DNA of 26,886 bases from Bacteroidales bacterium UBA5833 (GTDB lineage Bacteria > Bacteroidota > Bacteroidia > Bacteroidales > Lentimicrobiaceae): assembly GCA_002433025.1 (NCBI GenBank), contig DJGZ01000015.1, forward strand, positions 1 through 26,886, in the 5' to 3' direction. Below are positions 8,387-15,577 of this stretch, in pieces. Made by a program: the position numbers and the translations under genes. The notes beneath the pieces were generated by a model, which saw only the letters and a program-made list of their open reading frames with translations, ran no database searches and had not been told where the DNA came from. The stretch's first letter is position 1, and every line of letters starts with the position of its first letter.

Positions 8387-9346
8387 ATGAAAAAAATGAT
8401 GAGATTATTCCTGATTCTGGCCATTGTACCGGCGATTTTTCTCTCCAGCTGCAAAAAGGAAAATGAAGAAAATTTTGATGCTCAAAAAGCGCTTACAAAC
8501 TATCTTGTTGCCAATAACCTTGACATCAACACCATTATTGGCGGATTTGTAATGGGCGCTCCTGCTGATGGAGATGTATCCGCAAAATATGTAATTGATA
8601 TCCGCACAGCCGACGAGTTTGCGCAAGGACATATCGTAAATGCGCACAGGGCAGACCTGAAGGACATCCTCACCGAAGCTGCAAAAGCGGATAAACCTAT
8701 CCTCGTTGTTTGCAAATCGGGTCAGACAGCAACGCATGCTGTTGCCCTGCTCCGCCTTTCGGGTTATCCCGATGCCCAGGCCCTGAAATGGGGAATGAGC
8801 GGATGGAACTCCACCCTTGACATCTGGAGCAACAACATAGGAAGTATTGCAGAAGGAAATACCAACTGGGTAAGCACTGCAGCTCCTACCAATCTTACCT
8901 TCGGGAGCCCGAAATTCACAAGCGCTGATACCATTCCTGCCAATATTCTCAGGGCCCGTGTAAATGCGGTACTTGAAGAAGGGTTCAAAACTGTTCAGCC
9001 GGCCGATGTGCTTGCCAACCCGGGCAATTACTTTATCAACAATTATTTCAGCGAAACTGATTATGCAGGTTTTGGTCATGTAACCGGAGCCTACAGAATT
9101 AATCCCCTGCTCGTGGGAGAAGGCCAGGTCAATTATCTTGACTCTTCTAAAGAAGTACTTACTTATTGCTACACAGGCCAGACCTCTGCAGCCATTACCG
9201 CATACCTCAGGGTGATCGGGTACAATGCAAAAAGCATCATGTGGGGGATGAACAAATTTAACAACGCAAGCAACGCCTGGGGCGAATCGGTCAACAAGTG
9301 GAAACCCACCATGTCGAAGAACCTTCCAATCGTTACCGGTAATTAA
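8387..9346 (+). CDS. Tandem-rhodanese lipoprotein, both active-site cysteines present
   Basis: A 319-aa predicted lipoprotein with lipobox LSSC (C22) followed by Lys-Lys, so it is probably periplasm-facing. There are two rhodanese domains. The first (about 35-145) has VIDIRTADEFAQGHI and the loop CKSGQTA with C109. The second (about 195-300) has the loop CYTGQTSA with C261. The GQT loops are longer or different from the CxxGxR loop of classical thiosulfate sulfurtransferase and closer to periplasmic rhodaneses of respiratory sulfur operons; substrate preference cannot be read from them. Both domains end in a similar 'WGM...W' phrase (KWGMSGWNS and MWGMNKFNN), suggesting internal duplication. 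The 52-base gap before it is the widest in the operon, but I saw no terminator there. It probably handles sulfane sulfur made or used by the octaheme enzyme. Confidence 0.87.
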   Translation: MKKMMRLFLILAIVPAIFLSSCKKENEENFDAQKALTNYLVANNLDINTIIGGFVMGAPADGDVSAKYVIDIRTADEFAQGHIVNAHRADLKDILTEAAKADKPILVVCKSGQTATHAVALLRLSGYPDAQALKWGMSGWNSTLDIWSNNIGSIAEGNTNWVSTAAPTNLTFGSPKFTSADTIPANILRARVNAVLEEGFKTVQPADVLANPGNYFINNYFSETDYAGFGHVTGAYRINPLLVGEGQVNYLDSSKEVLTYCYTGQTSAAITAYLRVIGYNAKSIMWGMNKFNNASNAWGESVNKWKPTMSKNLPIVTGN

Positions 9347-9360
9347 ACCAAACTTAAATC

Positions 9361-10371
9361 ATGAAAAAGATACTTTTCATTATAACAATAATCGGTGCAT
9401 TTGCGATCACCCGGGTATCTGCACAGGGCTGCGGCGGCGCTCCATCAGATGAAGGACTGAAGATGTTCGGTTTCCTTCAATCTCAATATGAACATCACTT
9501 TACCGAACCTTCAAAAAACAGTTTTACATTTGAAAGGGCGCGCATAGGTGCAATGGGAAAAATTCCCTATGACTTCTCCTATTATGTGGTTGCAGAACTC
9601 AGCCCGTTTATCTCCGCTAATCCGTACCTGCTTGATGCTTTTATCACCTATGACAGGTTTAATATGGCCAGGCTTTCAGTCGGCGCATTCAAAACCCCTT
9701 TCGGGTTGGAAACAAACACCGCCTGCAATGGCCTGATGACTGTATACCGTTCAACCGCCACCCTGCAGATGGTTGCTCCCTTCCGCGATATGGGCGCAAT
9801 GCTCCTTGGCGGAAACGATACCACTTTTGTATCCTATCAGCTGGGGCTGATGAATGGCGGCGGATTGCTTAAATTCGACAACAACAAGAAAAAAGATATT
9901 GTCGGACGGGTTGTGTTTCACCCATGGGATTTCCTGTATGTCGGCGGAAGTTTCCGCTACGGTTATCCATCATATCAGAATGATAAGGACAGCCGAACCA
10001 CCCTCGGCGGTGAGCTGAAACTCAAATACCGCGGATTTACCCTGTTGGGTGAATATATCATGGATGAAGGAGATTACAACCGCGACCTCGGTGGCGGATG
10101 CAGCGGAAACCTGATCGAATTGGGGAAAGAAAGAAGCGGTGGATACGTTACCCTTGCTTATATGACAAAATGGAATATTGAGCCGGTGTTTATGTACGAT
10201 TTCTTCGATTCAGGCAACGCAACAGGATATGAGGAAAGTAACATGACTTTCGGGGTTAACTATTTCTTCAACGACTGGACCCGCCTGCAGGTAAATTATG
10301 TTTACCGTGCCGAATCACCGGTTGAAATTCCGACCGACGAAATCGTTGTTCAATTACAGGTTAAATTTTAA
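9361..10371 (+). CDS. Outer-membrane porin, phosphate-selective porin O/P-like
   Basis: A 336-aa outer-membrane barrel with a signal peptide (about residues 1-21, ending VSA). The pattern of alternating strands, the segment FGFLQSQYEHHF, the phrase KTPFGLETN and a C-terminal strand ending VQLQVKF with a final Phe fit the porin O/P family. A porin inside a respiratory operon probably admits the anionic substrate to the periplasm or releases the product. It has three cysteines, all in glycine-rich or small-residue settings: QGCGG right after the signal peptide (C24), TACNG (C122) and GGGCSG (C247). Cysteine is uncommon in outer-membrane barrels. It lies 14 bases after the tandem rhodanese and 11 before the last operon gene. 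The family call is by overall pattern, not by a single decisive motif. Confidence 0.72.
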   Translation: MKKILFIITIIGAFAITRVSAQGCGGAPSDEGLKMFGFLQSQYEHHFTEPSKNSFTFERARIGAMGKIPYDFSYYVVAELSPFISANPYLLDAFITYDRFNMARLSVGAFKTPFGLETNTACNGLMTVYRSTATLQMVAPFRDMGAMLLGGNDTTFVSYQLGLMNGGGLLKFDNNKKKDIVGRVVFHPWDFLYVGGSFRYGYPSYQNDKDSRTTLGGELKLKYRGFTLLGEYIMDEGDYNRDLGGGCSGNLIELGKERSGGYVTLAYMTKWNIEPVFMYDFFDSGNATGYEESNMTFGVNYFFNDWTRLQVNYVYRAESPVEIPTDEIVVQLQVKF

Positions 10372-10382
10372 ATAGAAGATCA

Positions 10383-11234
10383 ATGAAAAAATTCCTATTT
10401 GCGACAATCGCGCTGATTTTTACGGGCACGGCTGTATTGGCCCAGGACCTTATGACCGTTGCCGAACTGAGCTCCAAACTGAAAGATGCCAACTACATAG
10501 TGGTTTCGGCAGAAGTTGAAACTGAATATGCCAAGGTTCACATCAATAATGCCGTAAATGTTTCTTACAAAAGCCTCGAAAAATCCGGAGGAATCGAAGG
10601 CCTTCTTAACACACCGGCTGAACTTGCCAAGATCCTTGGTGCCAAAGGTGTCACTGAAAAGAAAACCATTGTTGTATATGATGAAGGTGCAGGTAAGTAT
10701 GCCTCAAGACTTTACTGGGTGCTGAAATACCTGGGAGCTCCGGATGTAAAAGTCCTGGATGGCGGAATGTCAGCCTGGAAAGCCGGCCGGAAACCTGTAA
10801 CTAAAAATCCAACAACGGTAAAACCGGCAACTTTCACTCCGGCAGTAAATAAAGCCATTTATGCTGATATGAAAGAGGTGCAGGGCGCTTCCGGAAACTC
10901 TAAAGTAATCCTTGTTGACCTTCGTGAAAATGTTGAATTCAGCGGCAAAGATCCCAAGAACAATAAAGGAAGAATCCCCGGCTCAGTGAATGTAGATCAC
11001 ACCACCCTTATGACGGCCGCCAGTACCTATAAATCAAAGGCTGAACTCGAAAAAATCTTCAGTGCTGCAGGAGCAACCAAAGACAAAACAATTATCCTTG
11101 TATGCCCAACCGGTGTCAGAGCAGGGAAAGGTTACTTTGCACTCAAATCTATACTTGGCTATCCCAATGTAAAGATTTATGAAGGAGGTGTAAACGAATG
11201 GGCTGCAACATCATCGAATAAACTCGAAAAATAG
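10383..11234 (+). CDS. Periplasmic two-domain sulfurtransferase (thiosulfate/3-mercaptopyruvate type)
   Basis: A 283-aa protein with a cleavable signal peptide (about residues 1-20, ending VLAQ) and two rhodanese domains in the standard arrangement. The N-terminal domain (about 22-140) is the usual inactive one, with Asp at the catalytic place (VVYDEGAGKY, D100). The C-terminal domain (about 155-278) carries the nucleophile C241 in CPTGVRAG. The length fits the SseA/TST family, but most relatives are cytoplasmic whereas this one is exported. The loop CPTGVRA is neither the textbook thiosulfate loop (CRKGVT) nor exactly the mercaptopyruvate loop (CGSGVT), so the donor is open. It is the last gene of the operon, 11 bases after the porin gene and followed by a strong terminator. 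Confidence 0.9.
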   Translation: MKKFLFATIALIFTGTAVLAQDLMTVAELSSKLKDANYIVVSAEVETEYAKVHINNAVNVSYKSLEKSGGIEGLLNTPAELAKILGAKGVTEKKTIVVYDEGAGKYASRLYWVLKYLGAPDVKVLDGGMSAWKAGRKPVTKNPTTVKPATFTPAVNKAIYADMKEVQGASGNSKVILVDLRENVEFSGKDPKNNKGRIPGSVNVDHTTLMTAASTYKSKAELEKIFSAAGATKDKTIILVCPTGVRAGKGYFALKSILGYPNVKIYEGGVNEWAATSSNKLEK

Positions 11235-11671
11235 CTGTTCCCTTGATTATAACTAAGCCGGGTGCATCATTTGTATCCGGCTTATTTTTTATTCCACCTT
11301 ATCCAAATGAATAGCCTATCCGCCTGACTGCAAATTTTTTACGACGGACTTTTGTATATAACTTTATAATTCTTTTAAAAGCATTGCAAATAATTATTTC
11401 TTGATGTATTTTTACACTCTTGCTTAGTGTACCAAATACACAAACAAAGCTTACCCTTTACAAAGCTCGGGTTACTAAATTTAATTCATCATAAAAGCAG
11501 ATCTGTTAATTTGTCAATGAATTTGCCCCTATGCAATTTCAAAAGAGAAAAAATGGATCGGAAACTCCCGTTCGGGAAATTGTATTAACTTTATGAATTT
11601 ACCGCCTGGCATCTGTATTCGGCACAGGTGTTTCAGCATACAGATTCAAATTCACCTAAAACTAAATTTTT
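11235..11671. other. 437-base intergenic region between two operons
   Basis: After the terminator this AT-rich stretch has no supportable gene. A one-mismatch -7 element, TAACTTTA, is at 11586-11593. A perfect 5+2+5 palindrome, TCCCG-TT-CGGGA, is at 11566-11577 and could be an operator. Two overlapping inverted repeats lie in the presumed leader: 11610-11616 with 11624-11630 (7 bp, one G-U), and 11611-11618 with 11638-11645 (ATCTGTAT/ATACAGAT, 8 bp perfect). They cannot form together. The permease gene starts at 11672. Confidence 0.5.
11254..11290 (+). terminator. Rho-independent terminator of the octaheme cytochrome operon
   Basis: A 13-bp stem (11254-11266 with 11272-11284, two G-U pairs; outer arm TAAGCCGG/CCGGCTTA) with a five-base loop, followed by six T at 11285-11290. 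It begins 20 bases after the stop codon of the last sulfurtransferase gene. Confidence 0.85.
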
Positions 11672-13018
11672 ATGAGTAAACAGGACAACAGTTTCAGAGT
11701 AGGAATGTCTGCCTTTGGAGCCATTTTTTTCATTTTTGGATTTGCAACAACATTTATTGTTACGTTGTCAGCCCCCATCAAGGAAATCTTCGGCCTCTCG
11801 GAGTTCGGGGCCCAGCTACTTGCTTCCGCTTTTTTTATTGCTTATCCGATTATGTCAATCCCCACGGGTAAACTGATAGACCGGATCGGGTACAAGTCAA
11901 CGGTCATTGCCGGATTGGTCCTGATGGCACTGGGTAGTTTTATTTACATACCTGCATCCAGGCTCCCATCGTTCCCTATTTTTCTGCTAGGCACTTTTGT
12001 ATTGGCTACAGGAGTTGTTTTTCTGCAGGTTGCTGCAAATCCTTATGTCACTGCGATCGGCCCTGAAAAATCGGCTTCAAGCCGCCTCAACCTCACCCAG
12101 GCATTGAATTCCATCGCCACCATGATCGCCCCCTGGCTGATCTCCGTGGCAATTTTCAGGGGATTAAACCCTTTGAGTCCTGACTATGCATTGGAAGCCG
12201 CTGAAAAAGTACCGTTGCCATTTATCATCATGGGAATCGGCGTTATCCTCGTGGCCGTAATTCTGATGTCGATCAAACTCCCGGTGATTGCCGCTGAAAA
12301 GAAAGAAAAGAAAAGCATTCTCAAATATCCCCATGTTGTGCTGGGCGCTCTGGCCATTTTTACCTACGTTGGTGCTGAAGTAGGAAATGCAGGTCTGATC
12401 GTGAATTATCTCAAGAAATCCCTGATGATGACCGGTGAAGAAGCCTCAACCTATGCCGCCATCTATTGGGGCGGAGCCATGGTTGGCCGATTCTTTGGCT
12501 CATTTATGTTCTCAGGCATCAGCGTTTCAAAGAAAATCACTTATGCCATCCCTGTTCTGATACTCGCACTTGTTTCCGGCGCATTTGTCACCGGATGGAA
12601 CTGGAATATCGGAGGCGTTTTTCTTGGGGTTGCCTTTGCCAACTTCCTGATCATGCAGATCGGAACAGGTAAAGCTGCAAAAACCCTGGCCATTTTTGCA
12701 TTGGTTGCCGCAGCACTCGACCTGCTTACCACTTTTACCACAGGGAATGTCGCGCTGTGGACCATAATTTCAATCGGTCTTTTCAATTCAATTATGTTTC
12801 CCAATATTTTCTCGCTGGCGGTTAAAGACCTTGATAATGCAGAACTCAGCAGCGCTTCAGGTCTGATCAACTCGCTCATCCTTGGCGGAGCTATTATTCC
12901 GCCCATTATGGGAGGCGTGGCTGACAATTTTGGCTACACCTGGGCATTTATTGTCCCGGCCATCTGTTATCTCTACATATTCTTCTATGCCATTAAAGGG
13001 GCGCAGATCAGAAGGTAA
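11672..13018 (+). CDS. FHS-family sugar/proton MFS permease (GluP/FucP-like)
   Basis: A 448-aa inner-membrane transporter with about twelve transmembrane segments. The signature LQVAANPYVTAIGPE followed by ASSRLNLTQALNS is characteristic of the fucose-hexose symporter subfamily of MFS (glucose/galactose GluP and fucose FucP). The MFS loop 2-3 motif appears as GKLIDRIGYKS, and the central cytoplasmic loop holds the charged run AEKKEKKS. It should import a monosaccharide or small oligosaccharide with protons. It is the first gene of a co-directional cluster and lies 15 bases before the GH144-type glucanase gene, so it probably takes up the sugar that enzyme releases. Whether it transports glucose or a disaccharide such as sophorose is inferred only from context. 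Confidence 0.87.
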   Translation: MSKQDNSFRVGMSAFGAIFFIFGFATTFIVTLSAPIKEIFGLSEFGAQLLASAFFIAYPIMSIPTGKLIDRIGYKSTVIAGLVLMALGSFIYIPASRLPSFPIFLLGTFVLATGVVFLQVAANPYVTAIGPEKSASSRLNLTQALNSIATMIAPWLISVAIFRGLNPLSPDYALEAAEKVPLPFIIMGIGVILVAVILMSIKLPVIAAEKKEKKSILKYPHVVLGALAIFTYVGAEVGNAGLIVNYLKKSLMMTGEEASTYAAIYWGGAMVGRFFGSFMFSGISVSKKITYAIPVLILALVSGAFVTGWNWNIGGVFLGVAFANFLIMQIGTGKAAKTLAIFALVAAALDLLTTFTTGNVALWTIISIGLFNSIMFPNIFSLAVKDLDNAELSSASGLINSLILGGAIIPPIMGGVADNFGYTWAFIVPAICYLYIFFYAIKGAQIRR

Positions 13019-13033
13019 CCCAAACATCCAGTT

Positions 13034-15457
13034 ATGAAACACACCCTCAACCGGAAACTTATATCATTTGCCATCCTGCTTATTGCAGGATTGGTCAGCA
13101 GTTCTGCAACTGCCCAGACTTATCTGTATTTTCAGGATAGCCCTTCAGGGGACTATTATGAATTCAGTTGGATGGAGTTAACCGCCCCAAGTGAACTTGA
13201 GCGAATGGGCAGTGAACTGAGACGGTTTCCGGTTGAGGTTAATACGCCGGCAGTTCAGGGCACCAACTGTCTGCGGCTTAAATGGAAATCCGTTGCCGGC
13301 GGTGATTGGGTAGCCATTGCTGCAGGGCTGAACTGGACGGATAAAAATCTGACAAATACCGATACACTGGTCTTCTGGTTAAGGTCGGTTGAAGGTTTAA
13401 ACAGCGGCAACCTTCCGCGCATTTTCATGGAGGATGTCAGCAATGTAAAAACCACCAAACACAGCTTTTCCGCCTGGTGCAGCAACCTGGCCCCGGGTGT
13501 CTGGAACAGGATCGCCATACCAATGAGCATGTTCCTGAATTACGGCGATCCGGTAGATTTTTCCAGGATTAAAACCATAGGCTTTTCACAGGGTATCACC
13601 GATAATGTAATCCATACCCTGCTGGTTGATGACATGAGGGTTTTTAAGGGAGATGGCACATCACCGCCGGCATCCCGGCCTACAGGGGTAACGGCAGCGG
13701 GTTATGACAGCCATATTGAGGTCGGGTGGCTCCCGAATCCTGAAACCTTTATCAACGGTTATGAAGTACAACGATCCTCTGACGGCGGGAATTCCTGGCA
13801 GACAGTCTATGTAACCGATAATAACACCACACGGCATATCGACTGGGTAAGGCCCCTGGGCACACAGGTAAGTGCGTCGTATCGCGTCAGGGCGCTGAAT
13901 GCATCCAATGAGCCCTCGGTTCCTTCGGAACCGGCAACAGCATCCACCAGGATTTTTTCAGACGATGAACTGCTGGATATGGTTCAGGAATACACCTTCC
14001 GGTATTTTTATGATTTTGCCCACCCTGCCTCGGGTATGGCAAGAGAAAGAAATACTTCCGGCGATGTGGTTACCACCGGTGGTTCGGGTTTTGGAATAAT
14101 GGCCCTGCTTGCCGGTATTGAAAGAGGTTATATCACGCGACAGCAGGGAGTTGACAGGATGCTGAAAATCATTTCATTTCTCGAAAATGCCGACCGTTTT
14201 CACGGCGTCTGGCCACACTGGCTCAATGGAAATACAGGCGCCACCGTGCCTTTCAGCGAATCTGACAACGGCGGCGACCTGGTTGAAACCGGCTTCCTTG
14301 TGCAGGGGCTCCTTACAGCAAGGCAATACTTTGACCTGTCAACACCTGAAGAACAACAAATCGTATCCAGGATAACTGCCCTCTGGGAATCGGTGGAATG
14401 GGACTGGTACAGCCGCAACAACTCCGGCGTATTATACTGGCACTGGTCGCCTGATTATGGCTGGCAGATGAATATGCAGGTGAGGGGATGGAACGAAGCA
14501 GCAATTATTTACATGCTGGCCATTGCCTCACCCACCCACGCGGTACCTGCCTCCTATTGGAACAACGGCTGGGCCGGAATGCCATATTACCGGAATGGCA
14601 GGTCTTTTTATGGATACACGCTCGATGTCGGATGGGACAGGGGCGGGCCCCTCTTTTTTGCCCACTATTCCTTCCTGGGTTTCGATCCACGTAATATCAA
14701 AGATCAGTTTACCAATTACTTCAACCTGAACCGCAACCACACACTGATCCACAGGGCATACTGCACGCAGAATCCACTCGGACATGCCGGCTATGGCCCC
14801 AACTGTTGGGGTCTTACAGCCAGTGACGACCCTGATGGCTATATGGCCCATGAACCCGTTCAGGGTCGCGACAACGGAACCATTACACCTACCGCCGCGC
14901 TTTCGTCAATGCCTTATACACCGGCTGAATCCCTGGATGCGTTGAAGCACTTCTACAGGGAATTGGGCGCCAAAACCTGGGGATGGATGGGCTTTTACGA
15001 CGCCTTTAACCAGAGCCGGAACTGGTGGGCCACCTCTTACCTTGCCATTGACCAGGGCCCCATAATTGTGATGATAGAAAACCACCGCTCGGAATTGCTC
15101 TGGAACAATTTTATGGCAAATCCCGAAATTGCCCCGATGCTTGAAGCCATCGGGTTCGTGCCGGATCCATTCGGCAGTCAGGAAATTGATCCACATCAGG
15201 ATCAGATCCGGATTTACCCCAATCCTGTGAATCAGGATCATTTCAGTATCACAATAAAACTATCCATCCCCGATCTGCTGACCATCTCCATCCTTGACAT
15301 TACCGGCAAAAAAGTTACCTCTCCGCTAACCTTAACATACCAGAACAGCGGGGAAGCGTCCTGTAATATTGGAACCGGCAGCCTGAAAAAGGGCATGTAT
15401 TTTTTAACAATAAACGGTACAAATCACAGGTCGGCACACAAACTTATTATTCAATAA
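13034..15457 (+). CDS. GH144-type (glucoamylase-like) secreted glucanase with T9SS sorting domain
   Basis: An 807-aa secreted enzyme. Domains in order: signal peptide (1-28), a carbohydrate-binding-like beta domain (about 30-205, ending LLVDDMRVF), a fibronectin type III domain (about 214-305), a glucoamylase-like catalytic domain (about 310-715) and a type IX secretion sorting domain (about 725-807, opening IRIYPNPV). Catalytic-domain signatures include EYTFRYFYDFAHPASGMARE, GGSGFGIMALLAG and DNGGDLVETGFLVQGLL, plus WNEAAIIYMLA further on. These match the Bacteroidota family whose characterised members are endo-beta-1,2-glucanases (GH144); despite the Pfam label it is not GH15 glucoamylase. 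Substrate is inferred from the family and not certain. It lies 15 bases after the permease gene and 120 before susC, and is probably held at the cell surface. Confidence 0.85.
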   Translation: MKHTLNRKLISFAILLIAGLVSSSATAQTYLYFQDSPSGDYYEFSWMELTAPSELERMGSELRRFPVEVNTPAVQGTNCLRLKWKSVAGGDWVAIAAGLNWTDKNLTNTDTLVFWLRSVEGLNSGNLPRIFMEDVSNVKTTKHSFSAWCSNLAPGVWNRIAIPMSMFLNYGDPVDFSRIKTIGFSQGITDNVIHTLLVDDMRVFKGDGTSPPASRPTGVTAAGYDSHIEVGWLPNPETFINGYEVQRSSDGGNSWQTVYVTDNNTTRHIDWVRPLGTQVSASYRVRALNASNEPSVPSEPATASTRIFSDDELLDMVQEYTFRYFYDFAHPASGMARERNTSGDVVTTGGSGFGIMALLAGIERGYITRQQGVDRMLKIISFLENADRFHGVWPHWLNGNTGATVPFSESDNGGDLVETGFLVQGLLTARQYFDLSTPEEQQIVSRITALWESVEWDWYSRNNSGVLYWHWSPDYGWQMNMQVRGWNEAAIIYMLAIASPTHAVPASYWNNGWAGMPYYRNGRSFYGYTLDVGWDRGGPLFFAHYSFLGFDPRNIKDQFTNYFNLNRNHTLIHRAYCTQNPLGHAGYGPNCWGLTASDDPDGYMAHEPVQGRDNGTITPTAALSSMPYTPAESLDALKHFYRELGAKTWGWMGFYDAFNQSRNWWATSYLAIDQGPIIVMIENHRSELLWNNFMANPEIAPMLEAIGFVPDPFGSQEIDPHQDQIRIYPNPVNQDHFSITIKLSIPDLLTISILDITGKKVTSPLTLTYQNSGEASCNIGTGSLKKGMYFLTINGTNHRSAHKLIIQ

Positions 15458-15577
15458 TTGGTTTACTAACAATTTAAAGAAAGGAGGAAGCCTTCCATTT
15501 CCTGAGGAAAATCAATCTTTATCAGCAAACAGCCAGGTTAAATAACCAATACGAACCAACAACCAAAACATAACCAA

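Noticed and set aside
13034..15457. GH15 glucoamylase acting on starch
   Set aside because: The 'glucoamylase-like' name is historical. The motifs (DNGGDLVETGFL and WNEAAIIYMLA) fit the GH144-type family, not GH15.
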